A stretch of 64,000 nt of DNA, taken from Bradyrhizobium sp. LHD-71. Its GTDB lineage: Bacteria; Pseudomonadota; Alphaproteobacteria; Rhizobiales; Xanthobacteraceae. The translations under genes were made by a program, and so were the position numbers. The DNA is taken from contig NZ_JAVIFX010000029.1 in NCBI RefSeq assembly GCF_031157255.1, positions 1 through 64,000 of the forward strand, read 5' to 3'. Under the pieces are notes generated by a model that saw only the letters and a list, made by a program, of their open reading frames with translations, did no database searches and had not been told where the DNA came from. Below are positions 1 to 9,067 of this stretch, piece by piece. Every line of letters begins with the position of its first letter. The first letter of the stretch is position 1.

Positions 1-271
1 CGCGCACGCGTTCAACAAGGCCTTCAGTAGCAAGTTCATCGAGGGCGCGCTTCGCGGTGATGCGGCTGACGTTGAACGCTTCCGTCAGTTCGAATTCGCT
101 CGGAAGCACCGAACCGCCCGGGTAGGTGCCGCTAGCGATACGGTCCCGCAGGATGACATAAAGCCGATGGTAGAGCGGCATCGGCGACCGGTCGGACAAA
201 GCCGGCGCCGATGCCAGATCAACCGGTGCTTCCGGCCCCGAAAATTTGGCGATTGGTCCCGATCGGCTCAT
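1..271 (-). CDS. GntR-family transcriptional regulator, N-terminal part (cut by window edge)
   Basis: Only the first 90 codons are inside the window. Residues about 33-90 form a GntR winged helix-turn-helix: the run MPLYHRLYVILRDRIASG leads into a PGGSVLPSE turn, a recognition-helix segment NVSRITAKRALDELA, and a wing beginning EGLVERVR. The PLYHRLYVIL opening is typical of the HutC-type branch, whose effector-binding UTRA domain would lie beyond the edge. The start is the ATG whose complement is 269-271. Its DNA target and effector cannot be judged from this fragment. It is transcribed leftwards, away from the CorA-like gene, and the 330 bp upstream hold its promoter. Confidence 0.85.
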   Translation of the reverse strand, partial: MSRSGPIAKFSGPEAPVDLASAPALSDRSPMPLYHRLYVILRDRIASGTYPGGSVLPSEFELTEAFNVSRITAKRALDELATEGLVERVR

Positions 272-604
272 GAGATCCTAGGCTATCACCCCAAAAGACA
301 GCTTGCTATAGCTTTATATCAACTCCGACAGGATCGTTGACGAACGGATGCCCGCGCGACGTCATCGAGGATGCATCGCGATCGATGTCCGCAGCATGAG
401 GCCGGTCGCAACTTCGCTTGGATTGTCGGGTGGATGGCTGGATGCTTCGACGGATCAACGGCGGTCGCCACATCACGGCACGGCCGACAACGACTTTCGT
501 TCCGATCCATGGAAGCTGCGCTTTCAAGCTCGGATACTATTTCCGCACTTGATCAAGGCTCGCAGAAATTTCCGAAAACGAGCTGAGCTGAAGCGCTCGG
601 CGCG
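272..604. other. Intergenic stretch of about 330 bp with no gene seen
   Basis: This lies between the start of the leftward GntR gene and the stop of the leftward CorA-like gene. Short reading frames here have no ribosome-binding site and no recognisable composition. A locally AT-rich patch near 300-322 is a plausible place for the GntR promoter, but no clear sigma-70 hexamer pair was found. No convincing terminator hairpin was seen after the CorA-like stop. Confidence 0.5.
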
Positions 605-1582
605 TTATAACCACTTCTTCCACCTGAAGAATACATACGGCAGGACTCCGGCGAGCCCCATCAAGGCAATCGCCAGCGGATAGCCCAAATGCCAATCGAG
701 CTCCGGCATGAACTTGAAGTTCATACCATAGATCGAAGCGATCAGCGTCGGCGGCATCAACACCACCGCCATCACCGAGAACAGCTTGATGATGTTGTTC
801 TGCTCGAGGTTGACGACACCAAGCATCGCGTCGAGCACGAAGGTGGTCTTGTTCGACAGATAGGAGGCGTGGTCGGTCAGCGAGACCACGTCGCGCTGCA
901 TGGTCTTGAGCTGCTCGCGCATGTCCTTCGACCATTTTACGCCTTCAATTTCAGCGGCGACGAAGGTCACCAGGCGGCCGATCGAAACCAGGCTTTCGCG
1001 GACCTTCGACGTCAAGTCGCCCTTGCGGCCGATGCTGATCAGGATGCTGGAATACTGCTTCGCCTGGCCGTTGCGCGTCTGCTCCGGCTCGAAGATCGCG
1101 CGGCTGACGCTGTCGATCTCCGCGCCAGCGCGTTCGAGGATGTCGGCGCAGCGGTCGATCACCGCGTCGAGCAATTCCATCAACACCATCTCGCCATTGA
1201 TGCCGGGCGAGCAGTTGCGCGCGAGCTTATGTTCGATGAGCGCAAACGGCCTCGGGTTATCGTAGCGGACGGTGACGAGTCGATGGCCGGAGAGGATGAA
1301 GGTCACCGGCGTGGTGCGCGGCGCATCACTGTCGGCGGCGCACATCAAGGTTGCGGTCATGTAGCGCGCCCCGCGTTCGACATAAAGCCGCGAGGAAATC
1401 TCGATCTCCTGCATCTCTTCGCGGGTCGGAATCTCAATGCCGACCAGCTTCTCGACGAGCTTGTCCTCGGGCTGCTGCGGGTTGATCAGGTCGATCCAAA
1501 CGGCCTCCTGCGGCAGCGGCTCGCCGGGAGCCGGCTCGACCATCTTCAGCGTGTTGTTGGCGGGAACAAAAACCGAGAGCAT
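605..1582 (-). CDS. corA: CorA-family divalent metal ion transporter
   Basis: This 325-residue protein fits the CorA/Mg2+ transporter family in length. The C-terminus has the two transmembrane helices of the family. The first ends in the signature YGMN loop (YGMNFKFMPELDW), and the second is followed by the basic tail FFRWKKWL. The long N-terminal cytoplasmic part carries the charged helical segments expected of the funnel domain. CorA proteins form pentameric inner-membrane channels for Mg2+, or for Co2+ and Ni2+. The start is placed at MLSVFVPANN because the 41 upstream codons look like untranslated GC-rich sequence. The ribosome-binding site there is weak. It is divergent from the L,D-transpeptidase gene. 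Confidence 0.9.
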   Translation of the reverse strand: MLSVFVPANNTLKMVEPAPGEPLPQEAVWIDLINPQQPEDKLVEKLVGIEIPTREEMQEIEISSRLYVERGARYMTATLMCAADSDAPRTTPVTFILSGHRLVTVRYDNPRPFALIEHKLARNCSPGINGEMVLMELLDAVIDRCADILERAGAEIDSVSRAIFEPEQTRNGQAKQYSSILISIGRKGDLTSKVRESLVSIGRLVTFVAAEIEGVKWSKDMREQLKTMQRDVVSLTDHASYLSNKTTFVLDAMLGVVNLEQNNIIKLFSVMAVVLMPPTLIASIYGMNFKFMPELDWHLGYPLAIALMGLAGVLPYVFFRWKKWL

Positions 1583-1969
1583 TGGCGTACCTGGCTTGCG
1601 CTTGTGAGGATCGTTGGAGCGGCGCAGGGCGGGATGGGCAGTCCGGCATCCGTGCCTCGCGCTGGGGATTCGGACAAGGGCGCGCGGTTCAGGCCACTTC
1701 GCCACAATTTAGACATCTTTCAATTGCGCCTGCCTGTGGAAATGGCGTGGTTAACGGCTGCTTAAAGCCTCTCCGTTACATTGAGTGCGTACACCGAGAG
1801 TGTGAAGCAAAAATGCCACATCCGGCATGCTGCGAAGCGACATGAACGCTGAGAAGCTGGAAAAAGGGCAATTGCTTGAGGTAACTACATCCAGTCGGAA
1901 TCGGGCAGTAAGGCCTGCCGGCCTTCGGTTTTGGGACACCCGAAGGATAGTTGAGGGGTAAAAATTCGA
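1583..1969. promoter_or_regulatory. Divergent promoter region between corA-like and L,D-transpeptidase genes
   Basis: This 387-bp gap separates two divergent genes and should hold both promoters. Short frames in it are not supported as genes. A 7-bp inverted repeat, CCTTCGG at 1922-1928 and CCGAAGG at 1940-1946, lies just upstream of the transpeptidase start and could form a leader hairpin. A GAGGGG ribosome-binding site follows, about 12 nt before the ATG at 1970. No strong -35/-10 pair was recognised. Confidence 0.4.
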
Positions 1970-2662
1970 ATGTCGTCCTCACGTTCTTCACTTGTCGCCC
2001 GTCTGGCGGTGGTCGCGGCTGCTGCGCTTATGCTGGCTGCGTGCCAGACAGCGACGTACGAGGCTGCATCTGACGCCAACCTGAAACCGCGCGACAGGGA
2101 ACTGCTTGCCAAGGCGCGCTACGCCAATGCCCAAATTCCGCAGCCGTATCGCCGCGCAATCGTCAACTATCATCGCAAGGAAACCCCCGGAACGATCGTT
2201 ATCGATTCCGATAACCACTACCTTTATCTCGTGCAGGACAACGGCAAGGCTCTGAGGTACGGAGTTACTGTCGGCGAAGAGGCTCTGGCATTCTCGGGCA
2301 TCGCCAAGGTCGGCAACATGCAGGAATGGCCGCGGTGGATTCCCACGGCCGACATTCACCGGCGCATCGAAGGTCTGCCGAAGCAGGTGGAAGGCGGTCC
2401 GGACAACCCACTTGGCGCGCGCGCGCTGTATCTCTATCAGGGCGGCAAAGACACGCTGTTCCGCATCCACGGCACCAACCAACCGGAGTATATCGGCGAG
2501 TCGATCTCCTCCGGCTGCATCCGGATGACCAATGAGGATGTGATCGATCTCTACACGCGCGTAAAGATCGGCACTATCGTCGTGGTGCTCGATCGCAAGG
2601 CAGGCGATTCACCGGTCAATCCGCGGGTGGCGTTGCAAGGCATCGGCACCTCAACATACTGA
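1970..2662 (+). CDS. L,D-transpeptidase (YkuD domain) lipoprotein
   Basis: This 230-residue protein has an N-terminal lipoprotein signal: a hydrophobic stretch ending in the lipobox LAAC with the acylated Cys near residue 25. The YkuD/ErfK catalytic domain spans about residues 73-220. It carries the motif HGTN (His167) and, 16 residues later, SSGCIRM with the nucleophile Cys183, which is the standard arrangement for L,D-transpeptidases. These enzymes form 3-3 peptidoglycan crosslinks or attach lipoproteins to peptidoglycan in the periplasm. The gene is monocistronic, ends at a strong terminator, and converges on an extensin-like gene. Confidence 0.93.
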   Translation: MSSSRSSLVARLAVVAAAALMLAACQTATYEAASDANLKPRDRELLAKARYANAQIPQPYRRAIVNYHRKETPGTIVIDSDNHYLYLVQDNGKALRYGVTVGEEALAFSGIAKVGNMQEWPRWIPTADIHRRIEGLPKQVEGGPDNPLGARALYLYQGGKDTLFRIHGTNQPEYIGESISSGCIRMTNEDVIDLYTRVKIGTIVVVLDRKAGDSPVNPRVALQGIGTSTY

Positions 2663-2675
2663 GGCAGCAGACAGT

Positions 2676-3653
2676 CTAACGAAAGGCGCCGGACCTTCCG
2701 GCGCCTTTTTTGTTGGCCCTCCTCCTCTGCGGCGCGGGCTCCTGTTTCGGCTGCTCTGTCCCTGCGGCCTTCTCCGGCGCCTCTTGCTGCCCGCCCTTCT
2801 CTTCCGCCACCGCACGCGGCGGCGCGTCATCGGGCCGCACCGCCGGCAGCAGTGGCGCGACCTTCGGCAGCGAATCCCAGATCTCCCACTGACAGATGCG
2901 ATAGCCGTTGCGCCGCTCGGCAAGATCGAGATGGATGTGGTCCTCGTGGTACCAGTCCGACCCCGGGCCAAGGACCGTCGTGAAGCGCGCGCACACCGAC
3001 GCGAGAAGCTTCTGACGCAGTTCGCGCGGCGCGTCACGATCCGTGAACGACAGGAACCGGCCGGATGCAAACTTGACACCCCGCACGTCCAGCGCATTTG
3101 CGCGGCCATGCTCGGACAGGCGCGCGCCCGCGACGCGGTTACGCCCGCGGCAGTCGAAAGAGTCGAAGTTGTCGAGCTCGCTGATCGACGACCCTGCCTC
3201 GGCCGCAATCGCCGCGACATCGCTGCGCACCCATTCGGCAATCGCGGCGGCCATCGGGCAGCGCAGGGTCGCCGCCGGCTTCAACGGCACGCGGCTCTTG
3301 TCCGGCAGCACCACGGCCTCGAGCCGTACGATATCGTCGCCGCCGCAGGCGCCCGGACCGGTGATCGGCGGCAGCGTCGGTGCGATTGCAATATCTTCGG
3401 TCAACGCGAGACGGCAGGCGGACGGCTGCGGTGCGGCCTTTTCTTCCGCCTGCTTGTCAGCCTCGCCTGCGCTCTCCGCCTTCGGTGCTTCGATCGGCCG
3501 CGGCTTAGGTAGCGGCACACGCGCTGCAGCAGGTGCCGTGTCGGCGCAAAAAAGCAGCAGCATGGCGGCAGAATAGGCCCCAAGCATAAGTTTCAAGTTC
3601 AAGTGAGACACGCGCCCTGCCCGCCCATTCCGCTGCATCCAGATCAACGCCAC
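2676..3653 (-). CDS. Extensin-like C-terminal domain protein, exported
   Basis: This 325-residue protein has a hydrophobic signal segment (LMLGAYSAAMLLLFC) followed by a Pro/Lys/Glu-rich linker. The conserved domain, about residues 75-270, carries SFDCRGR, LSEHGRANALDV and HEDHIHLDL. The His/Asp pattern of these last two motifs resembles the metal site of M15/VanY-like peptidases, so a role in peptidoglycan processing is likely but unproven. The C-terminal tail is Ala/Pro/Lys-rich low complexity. The true start is unsure: a GTG near 3611 (VSHLNLK) has a purine-rich site upstream and would put the signal segment near the N-terminus. The last 11 codons overlap the terminator of the convergent gene. 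Confidence 0.82.
   Translation of the reverse strand: MALIWMQRNGRAGRVSHLNLKLMLGAYSAAMLLLFCADTAPAAARVPLPKPRPIEAPKAESAGEADKQAEEKAAPQPSACRLALTEDIAIAPTLPPITGPGACGGDDIVRLEAVVLPDKSRVPLKPAATLRCPMAAAIAEWVRSDVAAIAAEAGSSISELDNFDSFDCRGRNRVAGARLSEHGRANALDVRGVKFASGRFLSFTDRDAPRELRQKLLASVCARFTTVLGPGSDWYHEDHIHLDLAERRNGYRICQWEIWDSLPKVAPLLPAVRPDDAPPRAVAEEKGGQQEAPEKAAGTEQPKQEPAPQRRRANKKGAGRSGAFR
2682..2712 (+). terminator. Rho-independent terminator after the L,D-transpeptidase gene
   Basis: A GC-rich hairpin reads AAGGCGCCGGA, then a short CCT-type loop, then TCCGGCGCCTT, followed directly by a run of T. It starts about 20 nt after the stop codon. The same bases encode the last residues of the convergent extensin-like protein, so the hairpin lies inside that coding region and also sits where its own transcript must end. 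Confidence 0.9.
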
Positions 3654-3814
3654 CCAGGCCTGGAAGGCGATTGCATCCCTCGCATGGTTGGCCTTTATTC
3701 CAAAGAGGGAACCAAAACGGGTTTGCGGCGTATTTGGGCCGCGCTAAATAGGGCCAGGAACCGGCACGCAAAGCAGGCCGGATGGGACGAAGGACGCTGA
3801 AGGAGAAGCAGAGT

Positions 3815-5443
3815 ATGCGCGGTTTGATGCAGGATTGGCCGTTGCTGTGCAATCGGATGATCGATCACGCAGCAGCCATCCACGGCGAGCGGGAAGTGGT
3901 CACGCGGTCGGTCGAAGGGCCGATCCACCGCACGAACTACAGAGAGATCCGCGCCCGCGCGCTGAAGGTCGCACAGCGGCTGGAACGCGACGGCATCAAG
4001 CTCGGCGATCGCGTTGCCACGCTCGGCTGGAATACCTGGCGACATCTTGAATCCTGGTACGGCATCATGGGAATCGGCGCCATCTGCCACACCGTGAATC
4101 CGCGGCTGTTTCCCGACCAGATCGCCTGGATCATCAACCACGCCGAAGACCGCATCGTCATGGTTGACCTCACTTTCGTGCCGCTGCTCGAAGCGCTTGC
4201 GGCGAAGCTGCCGACGGTTGAGCGCTACATCATCTATACCGACAAGGCGCACATGCCGGAGACGAAGCTGAAGAACGCCGTCTCTTATGAGGAATGGATC
4301 GGCACAGTCGACGGCGACTTCGCGTGGAAAATCTTCGACGAGAACACGGCGGCCGCGATGTGCTATACCTCCGGCACGACTGGCGATCCGAAGGGCGTGC
4401 TGTACTCGCACCGTTCCAATGTGCTGCACGCGCTGATGGCCAATAACGGCGACGCTCTCGGCACGAAGTCCAAGGACACGATGCTGCCGGTGGTGCCGCT
4501 GTTCCACGCCAACAGCTGGGGCATCGCCTTCTCCGCACCTTCGATGGGCACCAAGCTGGTGCTGCCGGGCCCCAAGCTCGACGGCGCCTCGGTGTACGAG
4601 CTGCTCTCCACTGAAAAGGTCACTAACACCGCCGGTGTCCCGACGGTGTGGCTGATGCTGCTGCAGTACATGGACGCCAACAAGCTCACCCTGCCCGATC
4701 TGAAGGTGGTGGTATGCGGCGGCTCGGCAATGCCGCGCTCGATGATCAAGGCCTTTGACGACATGGGCGTCGAGGTCCGCCACGCCTGGGGCATGACGGA
4801 GATGTCACCGCTCGGCACCGTCGGCGCGCTGCAGCCGCAATACGCAAATCTAAAGGGCGAGCCCAAGGTCGACGTCATGGCCATGCAAGGCTTTCCGCCG
4901 TTCATGGTCGAGATGAAGATTACCGACGACGCCAACAAGGATCTGCCGTGGGACGGCACGACCTTCGGACGGCTGAAGGTTCGCGGACCCGCGGTGACTG
5001 GCGCCTATTACCGCCTCAACGAGAAGGTCCTCGACGATAACGGCTTCTTCGATACAGGCGACGTGGCCACCATCGACAAATATGGCTACCTGCGTATCAC
5101 TGACCGCTCGAAGGACGTGATCAAGTCCGGTGGCGAGTGGATCTCGTCGATCGATCTCGAGAACCTCGCAGTCGGCCATCCGAAGGTCGCAGAGGCTGCG
5201 GTGATCGGCGTCGCCCACCCGAAATGGGATGAGCGCCCGCTTCTGATCGTCCAGCTCAAGCAGGGACAGACCGCCACGCGCGAGGAAATCTTGAAGTTCA
5301 TGGAAGGCAGGATCGCCAAGTGGTGGATGCCCGACGACGTGCAATTCGTCGATGAAATTCCCCACACCGCGACCGGCAAGATCAAGAAGACCGACCTGCG
5401 GGTGAAATTCAAGGACTACGCGCTGCCGACCGCGGCGGCGTGA
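3815..5443 (+). CDS. Acyl-CoA synthetase (AMP-binding, FadD/DmdB-like)
   Basis: This 542-residue adenylate-forming enzyme has the P-loop-like motif YTSGTTGDPKG near residue 183, the AWGMTE motif, the YLRITDRSKDVIKSGGEW hinge and the terminal TGKIKKTDLR with the catalytic Lys. Its overall length and the GGEWISSIDLE segment match medium/long-chain acyl-CoA synthetases and the related 3-methylmercaptopropionate-CoA ligases (DmdB). It should convert a carboxylate, ATP and CoA to acyl-CoA, AMP and pyrophosphate. The start at 3815 (MRGLMQDW) was chosen because AAGGAG lies about 10 nt upstream; the longer frame would begin at 3782. The exact substrate cannot be read from the sequence. Confidence 0.9.
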   Translation: MRGLMQDWPLLCNRMIDHAAAIHGEREVVTRSVEGPIHRTNYREIRARALKVAQRLERDGIKLGDRVATLGWNTWRHLESWYGIMGIGAICHTVNPRLFPDQIAWIINHAEDRIVMVDLTFVPLLEALAAKLPTVERYIIYTDKAHMPETKLKNAVSYEEWIGTVDGDFAWKIFDENTAAAMCYTSGTTGDPKGVLYSHRSNVLHALMANNGDALGTKSKDTMLPVVPLFHANSWGIAFSAPSMGTKLVLPGPKLDGASVYELLSTEKVTNTAGVPTVWLMLLQYMDANKLTLPDLKVVVCGGSAMPRSMIKAFDDMGVEVRHAWGMTEMSPLGTVGALQPQYANLKGEPKVDVMAMQGFPPFMVEMKITDDANKDLPWDGTTFGRLKVRGPAVTGAYYRLNEKVLDDNGFFDTGDVATIDKYGYLRITDRSKDVIKSGGEWISSIDLENLAVGHPKVAEAAVIGVAHPKWDERPLLIVQLKQGQTATREEILKFMEGRIAKWWMPDDVQFVDEIPHTATGKIKKTDLRVKFKDYALPTAAA

Positions 5444-5463
5444 GGCGGGCGCGCGTGCAGCGC

Positions 5464-5510
5464 GGATGAAATCCGGGAATCCTTGCCGGGGATCGGCCCG
5501 GATTTCATCC
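5464..5510. repeat. Perfect 14-bp inverted repeat after the acyl-CoA synthetase gene
   Basis: GGATGAAATCCGGG at 5464-5477 is exactly repeated in inverted form at 5497-5510 with a 19-nt spacer. It starts about 20 nt after the stop codon and could act as an mRNA 3' end or be a member of a palindromic repeat family. There is no T-run, so it is not a classical terminator. Confidence 0.7.
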
Positions 5511-5797
5511 GAAACGCATTCTGGGAATAAATCCGTCATCCCGAAGTGCCTGGCGTAGCTCCCGAGAAGTGTGGCCGGGCGACGGATGAGACGACCACAC
5601 AACGCCGGCCCCCGGGCCTCGGCGTTCGAGACGGCGCGCCTCCGCGCACCCCAGGATGAGGGATTTGTTCACGGGATGGCCGTACCGTGCCTGCGATCAT
5701 GCTCCACGGCCGTTTGCCCGGGGGTCATGTCCGCCTTGTATTCTTTTTGAACCCGTGTTTCACACGGCCGATCAAGAGCAGAAGGCCAATCAGCGAG
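5511..5797. other. Remainder of a 354-bp intergenic region
   Basis: No gene is supported between the palindrome and the DUF1499 gene. The segment around 5535-5640 is GC-rich and looks like intergenic repeat debris. The upstream 37 codons of the longest frame over the DUF1499 gene (from 5687) show no family similarity. Confidence 0.4.
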
Positions 5798-6652
5798 ATG
5801 GCGCGCAGGTTTTCCGCGGCGTATCAATCGGAGCCGTTTTCAGCGCTCGCGACCTGGGCGAGGCGTCTGGCTGTGTTCTCGCTCGTGGCCTCGATCGTCT
5901 CGATCATCATCATCCGTTTCGGCTTTCTCGAATTCAAGCCGGCGCTTGCGACGTTCTTCGGCGCGCTGGCGGTCGCACTCTTGTCGATCCTCGTCTCGCT
6001 GGCAGCGTTTGCCGCGATCTGGCAGAACGGTTCCCGCGGCATGGGCCGCATCCTCGTGGCGCTGCTGCTTGACGTCGCGATCCTCGCCTATCCACTTTAC
6101 CTGGCGTTCGAATACCGACGCCTGCCGCCGATCTACGACATCACCACGGATCCGATCGACCCGCCGCGATTCGAGGCCCTGGCGCGGCTGCGCGCGGGCG
6201 ATGGCGCAAACCCTGCAGCCTATGCCGGCCTCTATTCGGCGGCGCAGCAGCGCGCGGCCTACCCGGACCTCGAACCGGCTACAGTCGAGGTACCGCCGCA
6301 GAAGGCCTATGACACCGTGCTGAGGCTGATCAACAGGCGCAAATGGCTGGTGGTCGATGCCCGCCCGCCTGCCCCGCCCCGCCGCGAAGGCAAGATCGAG
6401 GCAATCGCCCGCACCCCGATCATGGGTTTTCGCGAGGATATCGCCGTCCGCATCCTGCCGGACGGGCCCGGCGCGCGCATCGATATGCGCTCGTCTTCAC
6501 GCTATTTCGACCACGATCTCGGCAGCAACGCCGCGCGGGTCGCCAAGCTGATCGAGGACATCAACGAAGCGACCGACAACGCCAAGCCTGTGCCGAAACA
6601 GCCGACGACACCGGCGAAAGGCGCTCAGGCCAAGGGCGCGACCAAGCGGTAG
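5798..6652 (+). CDS. DUF1499 domain membrane protein
   Basis: This 284-residue protein starts at MARRFSAAYQ (5798). Three hydrophobic helices lie at about residues 20-110 (LAVFSLVASIVSIIIIRFGF, LATFFGALAVALLSILVSLAAF, ILVALLLDVAILAYPLYLAF). The soluble DUF1499 domain follows, from about residue 115, with the conserved openings YDITTDPIDPP and YDTVLRLINRRKW and the closing SSSRYFDHDLGSNAARV. Family function is unknown. The tail is Lys/Pro/Ala-rich. Its last 28 nt overlap the convergent metallo-hydrolase gene. Confidence 0.85.
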   Translation: MARRFSAAYQSEPFSALATWARRLAVFSLVASIVSIIIIRFGFLEFKPALATFFGALAVALLSILVSLAAFAAIWQNGSRGMGRILVALLLDVAILAYPLYLAFEYRRLPPIYDITTDPIDPPRFEALARLRAGDGANPAAYAGLYSAAQQRAAYPDLEPATVEVPPQKAYDTVLRLINRRKWLVVDARPPAPPRREGKIEAIARTPIMGFREDIAVRILPDGPGARIDMRSSSRYFDHDLGSNAARVAKLIEDINEATDNAKPVPKQPTTPAKGAQAKGATKR

Positions 6653-7551
6653 GTGCCCTCGATCGACGGCTGGCCGTCGGTGGCAACGATCTTGCGCGCC
6701 ACCAGATCCTCCAGGTGAGCGAACACCGAGCGCCCCGCCGCTGTGACGAGCCGCGGATCGATGCCGATGTAGCTCGCGCGCACAATGGTAGGGATATCGC
6801 ACGGGCCTTTGGCGAGACGGTGCAGGATCGAGTCCTCGCGCGCCTTGCGGTGCCGCTGCAGAAAGCGGACGTAGCGCTTCGCATCGGGCACCTGCGGGCC
6901 ATGGCCGCAGAAATAGAGATCCTCGTCGCGATGCAGGAGCTTCTCCAGCGAGGCCATGTAATCGATCATCGAACCGTCCGGCGGCGAAACGATCGACGTC
7001 GACCAACCCATCACGTGATCGCCGGAGAACAGCACCTTCTTTTCGCGCCAGGCGAATGCCATGTGGTTTGACGCGTGCCCGGGCGTGGCCACGGCCTGCA
7101 TCGACCAGCCGTCACCCTCGATCACTTCACCGTCGGCAAGCTTGACGTCCGGCACAAACGTCATGTCGCCGCCGGCCTCGCTCGTGCGCTTCTCGCCGTC
7201 GACCACGAAGCGCGAGACCAGCGGATTGCCGTCGGCATAAACCGTGGCGCCCGTGGCGGCTTTGATGCGCGGCGTGTTCGGCGAATGGTCGATATGGGTA
7301 TGAGTGACGAAAATATGCGTGACCGTCTCGCCGCGGACTGCATCGAGAACGGCCTGTGCGTGCGCGGCATCGTCCGGTCCCGGATCGATGATCGCCACCT
7401 TGCCGCGACCGACGATGTAGCAAAGGGTGCCGGTGAAGCTGAACGGGCTGGGATTGTCGCAGAGAATCCGCCTCAGGCCCGGCATGACCTCCTCAACCAC
7501 ACCCGGCTTCAGCGGAAAGTCCTTGTTGAAGCCTACGTCCTCATCGCTCAT
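6625..7551 (-). CDS. Metallo-beta-lactamase-fold hydrolase
   Basis: This 308-residue protein has the MBL metal-binding motif HTHIDHS (THxHxDH) near residue 90, preceded by the strand VAIIDPGPDD. Further metal ligands fit VATPGHASNHMAF and VLFSGDHVMGW. A C-terminal helical region of about 80 residues resembles the winged-helix-like extension of the LACTB2/glyoxalase-II-like group. It likely hydrolyses a thioester or phosphoester; the substrate is unknown. The start at 7551 (MSDEDVGF) has AAGGA 8 nt upstream. The longer frame to 7650 runs into a palindromic repeat and was rejected. Confidence 0.88.
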   Translation of the reverse strand: MSDEDVGFNKDFPLKPGVVEEVMPGLRRILCDNPSPFSFTGTLCYIVGRGKVAIIDPGPDDAAHAQAVLDAVRGETVTHIFVTHTHIDHSPNTPRIKAATGATVYADGNPLVSRFVVDGEKRTSEAGGDMTFVPDVKLADGEVIEGDGWSMQAVATPGHASNHMAFAWREKKVLFSGDHVMGWSTSIVSPPDGSMIDYMASLEKLLHRDEDLYFCGHGPQVPDAKRYVRFLQRHRKAREDSILHRLAKGPCDIPTIVRASYIGIDPRLVTAAGRSVFAHLEDLVARKIVATDGQPSIEGTYRLVAPLA

Positions 7552-7586
7552 GGCGTTGTCCTTCGAGTGAACAATCTCTTCGTGCT

Positions 7587-7720
7587 CCCTCTCCCCGCTC
7601 GGGGAGAGGGCTGGGGTGAGGGGCTGATGACTCTCCTCGCCCGTTGGCATCTGTGGAGGGACCTGTACCCCTCACCCGCCCGGCGTCGCCGCGCGACCTC
7701 TCCCCGCAAGCGGGGAAAGG
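7587..7720. repeat. CTCTCCCC-type palindromic intergenic repeat, copy 1
   Basis: This is a two-part element. CCCTCTCCCC-GCTC-GGGGAGAGGG at 7587-7610 is followed by GGGGTGAGGGG. An inverted partner follows, with CCCCTCACCC at 7668-7677 and CCTCTCCCC-GCAA-GCGGGGAAAGG at 7697-7720. It fills the gap between the metallo-hydrolase start and the glutaryl-CoA dehydrogenase stop. Related copies lie at 21492-21518 and 58043-58175. Confidence 0.85.
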
Positions 7721-7726
7721 TAAAGA

Positions 7727-8947
7727 TTAAGCGAAGGCCTGGATACCCGTAATGGCGCGGCCGAGGATCAACGCGTGCACGTCGTGCGTGCCTTCATAGG
7801 TGTTGACCGTCTCCAGGTTCGCGGCGTGCCGCATCACGTGATATTCGATCTGGATACCGTTGCCGCCGTGCATGTCGCGCGCGGTGCGGGCGATGTCGAG
7901 CGCCTTGCCGCAGTTATTGCGCTTCATGATCGAAATCATTTCCGGCGCCATCTTGCCGTCGTCGAACAGCCGGCCGAGGCGCAGCGCACCCTGCAGACCG
8001 AGCGCGATTTCGGTCTCCATATCGGCAAGCTTCTTTTGCACCAGTTGCGTGGCCGCGAGCGGCCGGTTGAACTGCTTGCGGTCGAGCGTGTACTGACGCG
8101 CGCGGTGCATGCAGTCTTCGGCGGCGCCCATCACACCCCAGGCGATGCCGTACCGGGCGCGGTTGAGGCAACCGAACGGACCGCGGAGGCCGGAGACGTT
8201 CGGCAGCAGCGCACTCTCGGGCACCACGACTCCGTCGAGCACGATTTCACCGGTGATCGAAGCGCGCAACGAGAGCTTGCCGCCGACCTTCGGCGCGCTG
8301 AGACCCTTCATGCCCTTCTCAAGGATGAAACCGCGGATCTGGTTGTCGTGCGCTGCCGACTTCGCCCAGACGACGAACACGTCGGCGATCGGCGCGTTGG
8401 AGATCCACATCTTCGAACCGGTCAGGCGGTAACCGTCCGAAACCTTTTCTGCGCGGGTCTTCATGCCGCCCGGATCGGAACCGGCGTCCGGCTCGGTGAG
8501 GCCGAAGCAGCCGACCCACTCGCCGGTTGCAAGCTTCGGCAGATATTTCTTGCGCTGGTTCTCGTCGCCATACGCATAGATCGGATACATCACCAGCGAC
8601 GACTGCACGCTGTTCATCGAACGATAGCCGGAATCGACGCGCTCGATCTCGCGCGCGATCAGGCCGTAGGCGACGTAGCTCGCATTGGCGCAGCCGTATT
8701 CCTCCGGCAACGTCACGCCGATCAAGCCCAGCGCACCCATCTCGTTGAAGATCTCGCGGTCGGTCTTCTCGTTGAGGTAGGCGTCGATCACCCGCGGCAG
8801 CAGCTTCTCCTGCGCGTATGCGCGGGCGGTGTCGCGGATCATGCGCTCGTCTTCAGTGAGCTGATCGTCGAGCAACAGTGCGTCATCCCACTTGAACTTC
8901 GCCTCGGCATCCTTGTGCGAGTGAGCCTTCTTGGGTTGCACGCTCAT
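7727..8947 (-). CDS. gcdH: Glutaryl-CoA dehydrogenase
   Basis: This 406-residue flavoprotein of the acyl-CoA dehydrogenase family contains [15 protein letters not shown], the FAD-contacting [16 protein letters not shown] and [16 protein letters not shown] segments, and the C-terminal [20 protein letters not shown], which includes the catalytic Glu of the YEGT motif. These are hallmarks of the glutaryl-CoA dehydrogenase branch. That branch oxidises and decarboxylates glutaryl-CoA to crotonyl-CoA in lysine and tryptophan degradation. The start at 8947 ([11 protein letters not shown]) has AAGGAACCTCC just upstream. No other genes of that pathway are adjacent. Confidence 0.93.
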   Translation of the reverse strand: MSVQPKKAHSHKDAEAKFKWDDALLLDDQLTEDERMIRDTARAYAQEKLLPRVIDAYLNEKTDREIFNEMGALGLIGVTLPEEYGCANASYVAYGLIAREIERVDSGYRSMNSVQSSLVMYPIYAYGDENQRKKYLPKLATGEWVGCFGLTEPDAGSDPGGMKTRAEKVSDGYRLTGSKMWISNAPIADVFVVWAKSAAHDNQIRGFILEKGMKGLSAPKVGGKLSLRASITGEIVLDGVVVPESALLPNVSGLRGPFGCLNRARYGIAWGVMGAAEDCMHRARQYTLDRKQFNRPLAATQLVQKKLADMETEIALGLQGALRLGRLFDDGKMAPEMISIMKRNNCGKALDIARTARDMHGGNGIQIEYHVMRHAANLETVNTYEGTHDVHALILGRAITGIQAFA

Positions 8948-9067
8948 GGAGGTTCCTTCTTGTTTCGGCGCCCGCCGGCAGATCGGCAAAGATCACAGCG
9001 GGCCGGGTCGGGGGCAAGTTAAAAGGTTGACCGCCGCTTGCAAAGCAGCCGCGACGGCAAACGGGGA

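Noticed and set aside
348-683. Plus-strand frame of 111 codons between the GntR and CorA-like genes
   Set aside because: No ribosome-binding site, no recognisable domain, and it runs into the antisense of corA.
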